From Micromonospora vinacea (lineage in GTDB: Bacteria; Actinomycetota; Actinomycetes; Mycobacteriales; Micromonosporaceae), in the NCBI RefSeq assembly GCF_015751785.1, contig NZ_JADOTY010000001.1, positions 6,386,001-6,450,000 on the forward strand: a stretch of DNA of 64,000 nucleotides, read 5' to 3'. How positions within the stretch are numbered: position 1 is the first letter of the stretch; each line of letters opens with the position of its first letter. Made by a program: the position numbers and the translations under genes. The notes beneath the pieces are model-generated. The model did not search any database. It was not told the DNA's origin and saw only the letters and a list, made by a program, of their open reading frames with translations. Positions 38,069 through 46,824 of this stretch are shown here, piece by piece.

Positions 38069-40354
38069 GTGCGAACGTCCGACGACCTTGCCGGGTTGTT
38101 GCGGGCGTTGCGACGCAGGCACGCACGCCAACAGGGTGACGGTGAGCTGACCTATCGCGAGTTGGCCGCCCGCACCGGCTGGTCGCACACCGCGATCGCG
38201 GAATACCTCACCGGGAAGACGCTGCCGCCCACCGACCGGCTCGACGCTCTGGTCCGGCTCCTCGGTGCCACGCCGGCCGAGCAGGGCGCGCTGGCCACCG
38301 CCCGGGACCGGGTCGAGGAGAGCCGCCGTCGCACGCCGCGCCCAACCGACCGGCTGGTGCCCCGGCAGTTGCCCGCCGACGTGGCCAGCCTCGCCGGCCG
38401 CGACGACGAGTTGGCCCTTCTGGACAAGCTCGTCGCCGCGCCCACCGCCGTCGTGGTCGCCGCCATCTCGGGCACCGCCGGGGTGGGCAAGACCTCCCTG
38501 GCCGTGCACTGGGCGCACCGCGTCGCGGACCAGTTCGACGACGGTCAGCTCTACGTGAACCTGCGCGGCTTCGACCCGCGCGGGCAGGCGCTGACTGCGA
38601 CGAAGGCGCTCCACGGCTTCCTGGACGCGCTCGGGGTGCCGGCCGCCCGGGTGCCCGCCGACCTCGACGCCCAGGCCGCGCTGTACCGCAGCGCGCTGGC
38701 CCGCAAACGGGTCCTCATCGTGCTGGACAACGCCCGCGACGCCGAACAGGTCCGTCCGCTGCTGCCCGGCACACCCACCACCGTGGTGCTGGTGACGAGC
38801 CGCAACCAGCTCACCTCTCTGGTCAGCCTCGACAGCGCGCACCCGATCCCGCTCGGCCTGCTCAGCCGCGACGCGGCCGGTCGTCTGCTCACCGGTCGGC
38901 TCGGCGCCGAACGGGTGGCCGCCGAGCCGGAGGCCGCCGAGGCGATCATCGCCGCCTGCGCCCGGCTACCGCTGGCGTTGAGCATCGCCGCCGCCAGGGT
39001 CCAGCAGTCCGGCTTCCCGCTGGCCACCCTCGCGACCGAGCTGGGGACGGCCGGTCGGCGGTTCGGCGTCCTGGACGCGGGTGACGCGGTCGGCGAGGTA
39101 CGGGCGGTGTTCTCCTGGTCGTACACCGCCCTCACCCCGCCGGCGGCCGGCCTGTTCCGGCTGCTGGGCCTGCACCCCGGCCCGGACATCACGGTGGCCG
39201 CGGCGGCGAGCCTGGCCGGTCTTCCGGCGGACGGAACCCGCCGGTCACTGACCGAGCTGACCCGTGCGAACCTGCTCGCCGAGTACCGGCCCGGCCGGTT
39301 CACGGCGCACGACCTGTTGCGGGCGTACGCCGCCGAACTCAGCGACGGCACCGATCCCGAGCCGGACCGCAGGGCCGCCACGACAAGGCTTCTCGACCAC
39401 TACACCCACACCACCCACGCCGCCGACGCCCTGCTGCGCCCGCACAGCGACCCGGTCGACCACCTCATCACCCCGCCCGCAGCCGGTGTGCGTCCTGAGC
39501 GGCCCACCACCCACGCGGAGGCGATGGCCTGGTTGACCGCCGAGCATCCGGTCCTGCTCGCCGCGCTCCGCCAGGCCGCCGGTGCGGGATTCGACGCGCA
39601 CACCTGGCGGTTGGGTCGGGCCCTCGACACGTTCCTGGACCGGCAGGGGCACTGGCAGGACCGCGTCGAGACCTGCCGCTCGGCCCTGCTCGCCGCCGAG
39701 CGTCTCGGCGACCCGGTCGCACAGGCGGTCGCGCACCGCTTCCTCGCCGGCGCCCACACCGTGGTCAACCGGTACGCCGACGCGCTGGGCCACCTCGAAC
39801 GGGCCCTCGACCTGTACGTCCGCGCTGCTGACGCCGAGGGCGAGGCGCGTACGCACCAGAACCTCGCCTCGTTGTGGGACCGGCAGGGCGAGCCACGGAA
39901 AGCCCTTGAGCACTCGAAGCGGACCCTCGCGCTGGCCGAGGCCGCCGGCCATCGCCGGGCCCAGGCCGACGCGCTCAACGCGGTCGGCTGGTGCCATGCC
40001 CAGCTCGGCGAGCACCTCGCCGCGTTGGCGTACTGCGAGCAGGCCCTCGCACTCCTCCAACAGCTCGACGACCGCGCCGGCGAGGCCGCGACCTGGGACA
40101 GTCTCGGCTTCGCACACCATCACCTCGGCCAGTACGGCCGGGCCGTGGAGTGCTACAAGCGCACGCTTGAGCTGACCCGCGACCTCGGCGACCTCTGGGG
40201 TGAGGCGGACACCCTCAGCCGGCTCGGTGACACCCGCCACGCCCTCGGCGACCCCACCTCCGGTCGGGCCGACTGGCAGCGGGCACTGGACATCTTCACG
40301 GCTCTCAACCACCCGGACGCCACCGCCGTCCGCGCGAAACTCCAGCTCCCCTGA
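38069..40354 (+). CDS. XRE / NB-ARC / TPR regulator (STAND ATPase)
   Basis: The product is about 761 residues. The GTG at 38069 begins VRTSDDLAGLLRALRRRH; the longer open frame upstream is noncoding. Residues 5-70 are an XRE HTH (ELTYRELAARTGWSHTAIAEYLTGKTLPPTDRLDALVRLLG). Residues 110-390 form the NB-ARC module: GTAGVGKTSLAVHWAH (Walker A), LYVNLRGFDP, RVLIVLDNARDAEQVRPLLPG (Walker B), VLVTSRNQLTSL (sensor) and ARLPLALSIAAAR (GLPL-type). The last 300 residues are TPRs (YADALGHLERALDLYVRAADAEGEARTHQNLASLWDRQG and repeats). Such proteins switch transcription of secreted or secondary-metabolite genes in response to an unknown ligand. Confidence 0.9.
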   Translation: MRTSDDLAGLLRALRRRHARQQGDGELTYRELAARTGWSHTAIAEYLTGKTLPPTDRLDALVRLLGATPAEQGALATARDRVEESRRRTPRPTDRLVPRQLPADVASLAGRDDELALLDKLVAAPTAVVVAAISGTAGVGKTSLAVHWAHRVADQFDDGQLYVNLRGFDPRGQALTATKALHGFLDALGVPAARVPADLDAQAALYRSALARKRVLIVLDNARDAEQVRPLLPGTPTTVVLVTSRNQLTSLVSLDSAHPIPLGLLSRDAAGRLLTGRLGAERVAAEPEAAEAIIAACARLPLALSIAAARVQQSGFPLATLATELGTAGRRFGVLDAGDAVGEVRAVFSWSYTALTPPAAGLFRLLGLHPGPDITVAAAASLAGLPADGTRRSLTELTRANLLAEYRPGRFTAHDLLRAYAAELSDGTDPEPDRRAATTRLLDHYTHTTHAADALLRPHSDPVDHLITPPAAGVRPERPTTHAEAMAWLTAEHPVLLAALRQAAGAGFDAHTWRLGRALDTFLDRQGHWQDRVETCRSALLAAERLGDPVAQAVAHRFLAGAHTVVNRYADALGHLERALDLYVRAADAEGEARTHQNLASLWDRQGEPRKALEHSKRTLALAEAAGHRRAQADALNAVGWCHAQLGEHLAALAYCEQALALLQQLDDRAGEAATWDSLGFAHHHLGQYGRAVECYKRTLELTRDLGDLWGEADTLSRLGDTRHALGDPTSGRADWQRALDIFTALNHPDATAVRAKLQLP

Positions 40355-40437
40355 TCGAGACCATCGCCAGTAACCGGCCACCCGGGTCGTACTTTGGGAC
40401 GATCTGGAGTCGCACCACCGTTCGTACGATGGGTCCC

Positions 40438-41577
40438 ATGCACCCTCGCCTGCACGCGGTGTTGGCCGAGCCGCGTGTCTCACCCGCCCCGTCGCGGACG
40501 TGGCGCGACTGGGCGGTGATCGCCGCCCTCGCTCCGGCGATCCTGGTGGAAGGGGTCTTCCGACCCGATCTGCCGTGGCGGGTGGGCTGCGTCGTCGTCG
40601 CGCTCGCGCTGCTGCCCACGCTCCTGTGGCGGCGTACCGCACCGCTGGCGATGGTGGTGATCGCTTTCGGCTGCACGACGGTCGCCCCGTTCGTGCTGCC
40701 CGGCGATCCCTGCCAGCTGTTCACGGCGGGCTTCCTGGTCCTCCTGGTCTACGCGCTGTTCCGTTGGGGCTCCGGCCGGGATGCGGTGCTCGGTTCGTTC
40801 TTCGTGGTGGCCAAGGTGACCACCGCCGGCCTGGTCGGCTCGATCGACGGCGGTGAGCTGGTCGCCGGTTTCGCGGTGATGTTCGCCGCCGCCACGCTGG
40901 GTGTCGCGATCCGTTTCCGCGCCGCCGCCCGACTGCGCGAGCTCGATCAGGTGAAGCTGTTGGAGCGGGAACGGCTCGCCCGCGACCTGCACGACACGGT
41001 GGCCCACCACGTGTCGGCGATGGCGATCCGCGCCCAGGCCGGCATCGCCGCGTCGGCGAGTCAGCCGGATGCCGCCGTCGAGGCGCTGCACACCATCGAG
41101 GCCGAGGCGTCCCGTGCGCTTGCCGAGATGCGCGCGATGGTCCGCGTCCTGCGCCGCAACGAGCCCGCCGACCTCGGTCCCAACCCGCAGATCGCCGACA
41201 TCGGGCGGCTCGCCGGCCAGTTCCGCACCGGGCCGACCGTCGACGTGGATCTGCGCGGCGACCTCGGAGGCCTTCCGCCCACTGTCGGCTCCGCGCTCTA
41301 CCGCCTGGCTCAGGAGTCGGTCACCAATGCCCGTCGGCACGCGCGCCACGCCACCCGCATCGAGGTCAGCGTCGCAGCCGACGACACGTCGGTGTGCCTG
41401 CGGGTCAGCGACGACGGTGAGGCCGGCGGTGCCCGTCCGACCGGTTCGCCCGGTTTCGGGCTGGTGGGCATGATGGAGCGCGCCGACCTGCTCGGCGGCA
41501 CCTGCGAGGCCGGCCCCAACCCGGACCGTGGGTGGACGGTCACGGCCGTGCTCCCCCGCGAGGGGGTCGGCGCGTGA
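40438..41577 (+). CDS. NarL/DesK-type sensor histidine kinase
   Basis: The product is about 379 residues from ATG 40438 (ATG 40429 also possible; neither has a strong ribosome site). Four to five N-terminal helices (WAVIAALAPAILVEGVF, VGCVVVALALLPTLLW, and two after 90) precede the HisKA_3 motif LLERERLARDLHDTVAHHVSAMAIRAQAG with phospho-His 185. The ATPase domain has GSALYRLAQESVTNARRHARHA (N box), LRVSDDGEAGGA and GFGLVGMMERADLLGG (G boxes). It phosphorylates the response regulator whose GTG overlaps its stop. The signal is unknown. Confidence 0.93.
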   Translation: MHPRLHAVLAEPRVSPAPSRTWRDWAVIAALAPAILVEGVFRPDLPWRVGCVVVALALLPTLLWRRTAPLAMVVIAFGCTTVAPFVLPGDPCQLFTAGFLVLLVYALFRWGSGRDAVLGSFFVVAKVTTAGLVGSIDGGELVAGFAVMFAAATLGVAIRFRAAARLRELDQVKLLERERLARDLHDTVAHHVSAMAIRAQAGIAASASQPDAAVEALHTIEAEASRALAEMRAMVRVLRRNEPADLGPNPQIADIGRLAGQFRTGPTVDVDLRGDLGGLPPTVGSALYRLAQESVTNARRHARHATRIEVSVAADDTSVCLRVSDDGEAGGARPTGSPGFGLVGMMERADLLGGTCEAGPNPDRGWTVTAVLPREGVGA

Positions 41578-42236
41578 CGGTTCGCGTGCTCGTGGCTGAC
41601 GACCAGGAGATCGTCCGTACCGGCCTCACCATCATCCTGAACACTCAGCCCGGCATCGAGGTCGTCGGTGGGGCCGGCGACGGCCGCGAGGCGGTCGAGC
41701 TCGCCCGGCGGCTCCGCCCCGACGTGTGTCTGTTCGACATTCGGATGCCGGGCATGGACGGCATCGAGGCCACCCGGGCGCTCGCTGGGCCAACGGTCCC
41801 GGAGCCGCTCGCGGTGGTCGTCATCACGACCTTCGACCTCGACGAGTACGTGTACGCGGCGCTGCGGGCCGGCGCTCGCGGTTTCCTGCTCAAGGAGGCC
41901 GGCCCCGACCTGCTCAGCCAGGCGGTGCACGCGGCCGCCAACGGGGACGCGCTGATCGCGCCGAGCGTCACCACGCGGCTGCTGAAGGCGTTCGCCGACG
42001 CGGACCCGGCCGCGCCGCGCGCGCAGCCCGTCGAGGCGCTCACCGACCGGGAGGAGCAGGTCCTGGTCGCCGTCGCGCGGGGACGCACCAACCAGGAGAT
42101 CGCCGACGAGCTCTACATCACGTTGAGCACTGTCAAGTCGCACGTCACCAGCCTGATGATGAAGCTGGGGGTGCGTAACCGGGTCGAGGTGGCGATGTGG
42201 GCGTACGAGACCAACCGCCGCCGACGGCACTGGTGA
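41574..42236 (+). CDS. NarL/FixJ-family response regulator
   Basis: It has 220 residues; its GTG overlaps the kinase stop (GTGA). The receiver has acidic VADDQE, phospho-Asp 55 in CLFDIRMPG, Thr in VVVITTFDLDEYV and Lys in GFLLKEAGP. The C-terminal LuxR HTH reads LTDREEQVLVAVARGRTNQEIADELYITLSTVKSHVTSLMMKLGVRNRVEVAMWAYE. The next gene, a DUF2306 membrane protein 98 bases on in the same direction, may be a target. Confidence 0.94.
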   Translation: MTVRVLVADDQEIVRTGLTIILNTQPGIEVVGGAGDGREAVELARRLRPDVCLFDIRMPGMDGIEATRALAGPTVPEPLAVVVITTFDLDEYVYAALRAGARGFLLKEAGPDLLSQAVHAAANGDALIAPSVTTRLLKAFADADPAAPRAQPVEALTDREEQVLVAVARGRTNQEIADELYITLSTVKSHVTSLMMKLGVRNRVEVAMWAYETNRRRRHW

Positions 42237-42334
42237 CCGCCGGAAGTACGACGACGGGGTGCGACCATGGGCCGACCCGATCGCGGCCCATGTGCCGATG
42301 AGCGGGGACGGGTGCGGCGTCCACCATCGGTGGC

Positions 42335-42973
42335 ATGACGATGCGCGAGTGGCGGCTACCCGCCGCGTTGATCCTGCTGGGACTGATACCGATGCTCGCC
42401 GGCGCGGGACGTCTCACCGAGTTGGGCGCCGGACCGGAGGTCACCCCGGCGAACGCGCGCTTCGTCGCCGATCCGCTGCCTGTGGTGTTGCACATCGTCG
42501 GCGCCGTGGTCTACACGATCCTCGGCGCGTTCCAGTTCGTGCCCCGTCTGCGCCGGCACTCCTGGCACCGCAGGGCCGGCCGGCTGCTCGTCCCCTGTGG
42601 GCTGACTGTCGCGTTCACCGGCCTGTGGATGGCCGTCGCGTACGACCTGCCGGCCCATGACAACGACGTGCTCGCCGGCATGCGACTCGTCTTCGGCTCG
42701 GCCATGGCCGGCTCGATCCTGCTCGGCCTCGCCGCCGTGCTCCGCCGGGACATCGCCCGGCACCGCAGGTGGATGGTGCGCGGCTACGCGATCGGGCTCG
42801 GCGCCGGTACCCAGGCGTTCACCCACGCGCCGTACCTCATCGCGACCGGCGAGCAACCCGACGGCAACGCCCGGGCCGGCCTGGTGGTCGCCGGCTGGCT
42901 GATCAATCTTGCGGTGGCCGAGTGGTACCTGCGGCGTCCGGCTCCGGTCGTCACCGCGGCGGCCCTGCGCTGA
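42335..42973 (+). CDS. DUF2306-family membrane protein
   Basis: It has 212 residues and about six helices (LPAALILLGLIPMLAGAGRL, PLPVVLHIVGAVVYTILGAFQFV, LLVPCGLTVAFTGLWMAVAYD, LVFGSAMAGSILLGLAAVL, then two). Conserved His and Arg residues (FVPRLRRHSWHRRAGRLL, RDIARHRRWMVRGYAIGLGAGTQAFTHAP) fit DUF2306 proteins, which look like haem- or quinone-binding membrane proteins but have no assigned function. The stop is one base from the convergent IclR stop. Confidence 0.8.
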   Translation: MTMREWRLPAALILLGLIPMLAGAGRLTELGAGPEVTPANARFVADPLPVVLHIVGAVVYTILGAFQFVPRLRRHSWHRRAGRLLVPCGLTVAFTGLWMAVAYDLPAHDNDVLAGMRLVFGSAMAGSILLGLAAVLRRDIARHRRWMVRGYAIGLGAGTQAFTHAPYLIATGEQPDGNARAGLVVAGWLINLAVAEWYLRRPAPVVTAAALR

Positions 42974-42974
42974 G

Positions 42975-43787
42975 TCACGATGGATCGGCGTCGGCCGTCC
43001 GGCTCAGGCCGCCCCGGATGTCCTCCTCGATCCGCTTCGCGGCGGCCAGCAGCGGCGGGAGCAGCTCCCGACGGATCATCTCGAAGGACCCCCGGGTGGC
43101 GTGCGCGGAGACGTTCACCGCCGCGATCACCGACCCGTTCTCGCCGTGGATCGGCGCGGCCACGGAGCGCAGCCCCTCCTCCAACTCCTGGTCCACGATG
43201 GCGTACCCCTGGGTGGCGATCTTCGTCAGGACGGCGCGCAGCTTGGCCGGGTCGGTGACGGTACGCCGGGTCAGCGGCCGCAGCTGCGCCGTGGCCAGGT
43301 AGTCGTCCAGCCAGTCCGCCGGTTGCGCGGCGAGCAGCACCCGGCCCATGGAGGTGGCGTACGCGGGGAACCGGGTGCCGACGCTGATCCCCACCGTCAT
43401 GATCCGCTTGGTGGGCACGCGCGCGACGTAGACCACCTCGTCGCCGTCGAGCACCGACACCGAGCAGGACTCGTGCACCCGCGCGACGAGCGCCTCCATG
43501 TGCCGCTGCGCGACCTCGGGCAGGCTCAGGCTGGACAGGTACGCGTAGCCGAGTTCGAGGATCCGTGCCCGCAGCGAGAAGAGCCGACCGTCGGTGTGCA
43601 CGTAGCCCAGCTCGACCAGGGTGAGCAGGAACCGGCGCGCCGCGGCCCGGGTCAGTCCGGTCCGTCTTGCCACGTCACTGAGCGTGAGCTGCGGATGTTC
43701 GCCGTCGAATGCCCGGATCACCGCGAGGCCGCGCTCCAACGACTGGACGAACTCCGGCGACCTCGTCGCCTCCTCGCTCACGCTCAC
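42975..43787 (-). CDS. IclR-family regulator at the end of the pca operon (PcaR/PcaU/PobR type)
   Basis: It has 270 residues; its GTG overlaps the pcaC stop (GTGA). The N-terminal winged helix has SLERGLAVIRAFDGEHPQLTLSDVARRTGLTRAAARRFLLTLVELGYV. The effector domain has VHESCSVSVLDGDEVVYVARVPTKRIMTVGISVGTRFPAYATSMGRVLLA and GYAIVDQELEEGLRSVAAPI, typical of the PcaR/PobR/CatR subgroup that senses protocatechuate or 3-oxoadipate. It is cotranscribed with the enzymes it is likely to control. The 15-bp sites at 49220-49404 resemble the known PcaR operator. Confidence 0.93.
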   Translation of the reverse strand: MSVSEEATRSPEFVQSLERGLAVIRAFDGEHPQLTLSDVARRTGLTRAAARRFLLTLVELGYVHTDGRLFSLRARILELGYAYLSSLSLPEVAQRHMEALVARVHESCSVSVLDGDEVVYVARVPTKRIMTVGISVGTRFPAYATSMGRVLLAAQPADWLDDYLATAQLRPLTRRTVTDPAKLRAVLTKIATQGYAIVDQELEEGLRSVAAPIHGENGSVIAAVNVSAHATRGSFEMIRRELLPPLLAAAKRIEEDIRGGLSRTADADPS

Positions 43788-44164
43788 CCGGCCTCCTGCC
43801 GCAGGGTCTCCCGGGCCACCTTGAACGCCCGGTTCGCCGCCGGTACGCCAGCGTAGACGCCGACCTGGAGCAGAACCTCCGCCACCTCCGCCGGGCTGAG
43901 CCCGTTGCGCAGCGCGGCCCGGACGTGCATCGCCAGCTCCTCGTCGTGGTGCAGGGTGGCGAGCACGGCGAGGGTGATGCAACTGCGGGTACGCCGGTCG
44001 AGGCCCGGCCTGCTCCACACCTCCCCCCAGGCGTAGCGGGTGATGAAGTCCTGGAAGTCGGCGGTGAACTCCTCCGTGTTGGCGACCGCGTGGTCCACGT
44101 GCGCGTCACCCAGCACCTGTCGACGTACCGTCATGCCCGCCTCGTGCCGCTCGCGGTCGTTCAT
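43784..44164 (-). CDS. pcaC: 4-carboxymuconolactone decarboxylase
   Basis: It has 126 residues, and its start overlaps the pcaD stop. It is the stand-alone PcaC form: GMTVRRQVLGDAHVDHAVANTEEFTADFQDFITRYAWGEVWSRPGLDRRTRSCITLAVLATLHHDEELAMHVRAALRNGLSPAEVAEVLLQVGVYAGVPAAN shown in parts such as RPGLDRRTRS, HHDEEL and YAGVPAAN. The catalytic Glu/Cys/His residues of the AhpD-like fold are present (RSCITLA, LHHDEELAMHV). It converts 4-carboxymuconolactone to 3-oxoadipate enol-lactone. In many actinomycetes pcaC is fused to pcaD as pcaL; here the two remain separate but overlap. Confidence 0.95.
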   Translation of the reverse strand: MNDRERHEAGMTVRRQVLGDAHVDHAVANTEEFTADFQDFITRYAWGEVWSRPGLDRRTRSCITLAVLATLHHDEELAMHVRAALRNGLSPAEVAEVLLQVGVYAGVPAANRAFKVARETLRQEAG

Positions 44165-44940
44165 TCGTCACCACGTCCCTCGTGGAAGTGTTCCAACAGG
44201 AGTCGGCACACCTGCTCGGGTTGCTCGACGTTGGCCAGGTGCGCCGCCGCGTCGAGCACGGCCATCCGGGCCTGTGGGATGCGCCCGACGATCTCGCGGG
44301 CGTGCACCACCGGGGTTGCCGGGTCGTCCGCTCCGGCGACGACCAGCGTCGGCGCGGTGACGCGGTCGAGGTCGGGTCGGAGGTCCATCGCGGCTATCGC
44401 CTCGCAGCAGGCGGCGTATCCGGCCGACGACGTCGCGGTCAGCATGGCGCGGTGCGCGGCGACCACCTCCGGCCGGGCCGCGGCGAAGGCCGGGGTGAAC
44501 CAGCGAGCCACCACCGCGTCGGCGATCGCCGGTAGACCGTTCGCGCGTACCGTCGCGGCTCGTTCCCGCCACTGCTCGGGTGGGCCGAGCGACGCCGACG
44601 TGCAGAGCAGCGCCAGCCGACCCACCCGCTCGGGCGCGTGCGTGGCGAGCCACATGCCCGCCATGCCCCCGAGGGACAGCCCCGCGTAGTGCACCCACGG
44701 CACGTCGAGGTCGTCCAGCGTCCGCAGCAACTCCCGGCCCAGCAGGTCCAACGTGTACGGCCCGGGCGGCACCGCCGAGCGGCCGTGGCCCAGGTGGTCG
44801 TACCGAATGACCCGGAACCGTTGGGCGAGCGCCGGGACCTGGGGTCCCCACATCGCGGCGGCGGTGCCGAGGGAGCTGCCGAGCAGCAGCACCGGCGCGG
44901 CGGCCGGGCCGTCGACGGTGAGGTGCAACCGGGACGTCAT
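44161..44940 (-). CDS. pcaD: 3-oxoadipate enol-lactonase
   Basis: It has 259 residues. ATG 44940 overlaps the pcaB stop (ATGA). The alpha/beta-hydrolase pattern is SSLGTAAAMW, RYDHLGHGRS, AGLSLGGMAGMWLA (nucleophile Ser), TLVVAGADDPATPV (Asp) and AAHLANVEQPE (His). It hydrolyses the enol-lactone made by PcaC to 3-oxoadipate, the convergence point with the catechol branch. Its place between pcaB and pcaC confirms the assignment. Confidence 0.95.
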   Translation of the reverse strand: MTSRLHLTVDGPAAAPVLLLGSSLGTAAAMWGPQVPALAQRFRVIRYDHLGHGRSAVPPGPYTLDLLGRELLRTLDDLDVPWVHYAGLSLGGMAGMWLATHAPERVGRLALLCTSASLGPPEQWRERAATVRANGLPAIADAVVARWFTPAFAAARPEVVAAHRAMLTATSSAGYAACCEAIAAMDLRPDLDRVTAPTLVVAGADDPATPVVHAREIVGRIPQARMAVLDAAAHLANVEQPEQVCRLLLEHFHEGRGDE

Positions 44941-46277
44941 CCGTCCACGCCCCGAGCGGCGGCCAGAGCACTGTCGACGAACCGGCCGGCCGAGCCGAGC
45001 CAGCGGTACGGGTCGAGCGCCTCGGCTATCTCCGTGTCGGACAGGTGGGCGCGTACCTCGGGGTCGGCGAGCAGCGCGGCGCGGAACGAGGGTCCGGCGG
45101 CGGCGCGGGTCACGAGGTCGTGTGCGACGCCGCGACCGACAGCGGGTGCCAGCCGCGCGGCGACGGCCTCGGCGAGCAGCAGGCCGCCGGTCGCGTCGAG
45201 GTTCTCCCGCATCCGCTCCGGACGGACCTGCAGCCCGGCCAACATCCGGGCGCACCGGGCGGCGGCGCCACCGGCGAGGTGCAGCAGATCGAGCAAGGGC
45301 TCCCACTCGGCGTGCCAGGCGCCGGCGGCCCGCTCGTGCTCCTGCACCGCGGCGGCGAACAGGGTGGCGACGAGACCCGGCCCGCGTCGCGCCGCAGCGG
45401 TGACGAGGATCGAGTCCACCGGGTTGCGCTTGTGCGGCATGGCTGAGGAGCCGCCGCGTCCGGCGCCGCCCTCGGCGACCTCGCCTACCTCGTTCTGGGC
45501 GAGCAGCCCGACGTCGAGCGCGACCTTGCCGGCGGCCACGAGCAGCCCACCGAGGGCGGTGGCCAGATCGAGCCAGGGCTGACGGCGGGTGTGCCAGGGC
45601 AGCGGGCTCGGCGGGAGGCCCAGGTGCGCCGCGAAGCGCTCGGTGACTTCGGCACCGGCTGGGCCGTACGCGGCCAGGGTGCCGACCGCGCCCCCGAGTT
45701 GCGCCGGCTGTGCGGCGCGGGCGTGACGCAGCCGGTCCCGGCCCTCGACCAGACCGGTCAACCAGCCGGCGGCCTTGAGCCCGAACGTGGTGGGTGCCGC
45801 CTGCTGCCCGAGTGTCCGGGCGACCATCACGGTGTCCCGGTGGGCGGCGGCCAGCTGGGCGGCGGCGTCCACGGCGGCGTCGAGGTGATCCAGCAGCGGC
45901 CCGAGCGCCCGCACAGCCACCAGGACCAGCGCGGTGTCCAGGACATCCTGGCTGGTCGCCCCAAGATGCACCCAGGCTCGGGCATCCTCGGGCACGGCGG
46001 CGGTCAGCTCACCCACCAGCGGGACGACCGGGTTACCCGTGGCGTCGGCCGCCCGGCCGAGCGCCAGCGGGTCGTACCGCTCGGCGCGGCACTGCTCGAC
46101 GATCGCCTCGGCAGCCGGCGGTGGCAGGATGCCGGCGTCCGCCGCGGCCCGGGCGAGCGCGGCCTCCACGTCGAGCATCGCCTGGAGCAGTGACGGGTCG
46201 CTGAGTTCCGCGTCGACGTCCGGGGCGCCGGAGAGGCCGCCGAGCAGGCCGTCAGACGGCGAAGAAGACGGTCTCAT
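44937..46277 (-). CDS. pcaB: 3-carboxy-cis,cis-muconate cycloisomerase
   Basis: It has 446 residues. ATG 46277 follows GGGAGACC and lies within the end of pcaG (26-base overlap). The fumarase/aspartase superfamily signature is GGSSAMPHKRNPV. Other matches are HLGATSQDVLDTALVLV and GNPVVPLVGEL. The PcaB subgroup makes 4-carboxymuconolactone from 3-carboxymuconate. Similar lyases include adenylosuccinate lyase, but the operon fixes this as PcaB. Confidence 0.95.
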   Translation of the reverse strand: MRPSSSPSDGLLGGLSGAPDVDAELSDPSLLQAMLDVEAALARAAADAGILPPPAAEAIVEQCRAERYDPLALGRAADATGNPVVPLVGELTAAVPEDARAWVHLGATSQDVLDTALVLVAVRALGPLLDHLDAAVDAAAQLAAAHRDTVMVARTLGQQAAPTTFGLKAAGWLTGLVEGRDRLRHARAAQPAQLGGAVGTLAAYGPAGAEVTERFAAHLGLPPSPLPWHTRRQPWLDLATALGGLLVAAGKVALDVGLLAQNEVGEVAEGGAGRGGSSAMPHKRNPVDSILVTAAARRGPGLVATLFAAAVQEHERAAGAWHAEWEPLLDLLHLAGGAAARCARMLAGLQVRPERMRENLDATGGLLLAEAVAARLAPAVGRGVAHDLVTRAAAGPSFRAALLADPEVRAHLSDTEIAEALDPYRWLGSAGRFVDSALAAARGVDG

Positions 46278-46824
46278 GGTCTCCCTGCAGATGGATGTCG
46301 AACCGGAACCCGTCCGAGGCGGGACTCGCCAGCAGGGTGTCGCGGCGGTCCGCGTCGACGCTGCACAGCACGGGGTCGGCGGCGTTCGCCGCTGGCTCGT
46401 CGGGGAAGTAGAGCCGGGTGACGAGGCGGTGCAGCAGCCCACGCCCGAAGACCGACAGGGTCAGGTGGGGGGCTTCGGTGCCGCCGTCCGGCTCGGGCAG
46501 CGAACCCGGCTTGACGGTCAACAGCCGGTACCACCCCTGCCCGTCAGTCTCGCTCCGCCCGAATCCGCGAAAGCCCTCGAGCGCGGGCGGCCGGGCCCCC
46601 CGAGGGTCGTCCGGATGGTCGAACCGGCCGTCCGGGTCGGCCTGCCAGCTCTCCACCATCGCGTCGACCACCGGTGTCCCGGTGCCGTCGACGATCCGAC
46701 CCCTGATCCAGCACGCACCCGGCGTGCCCTCGGGTACGACGTACGGGCCGTCGGGCCAGCGCAGGCCGATGTGCAGGTACGGCCCGACGGTCTGCGCGGG
46801 CATGAGGCCCAACTGCTCACTCAT
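46252..46824 (-). CDS. pcaG: Protocatechuate 3,4-dioxygenase alpha subunit
   Basis: It has 190 residues. It shows the intradiol dioxygenase beta-sandwich: QTVGPYLHIGL at the start, CWIRGRIVDGTGTPVVDAMVESWQADPDG, WYRLLTVKPG, TLSVFGRGLLHRLVTRLYFPDEPAANAADPVL. The alpha subunit does not bind the iron: the region that has HxH in PcaH reads PHLTLSVFGRG here. It assembles with PcaH and lines the active-site mouth. Its ATG overlaps the pcaH stop by eight bases. Confidence 0.95.
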   Translation of the reverse strand: MSEQLGLMPAQTVGPYLHIGLRWPDGPYVVPEGTPGACWIRGRIVDGTGTPVVDAMVESWQADPDGRFDHPDDPRGARPPALEGFRGFGRSETDGQGWYRLLTVKPGSLPEPDGGTEAPHLTLSVFGRGLLHRLVTRLYFPDEPAANAADPVLCSVDADRRDTLLASPASDGFRFDIHLQGDHETVFFAV

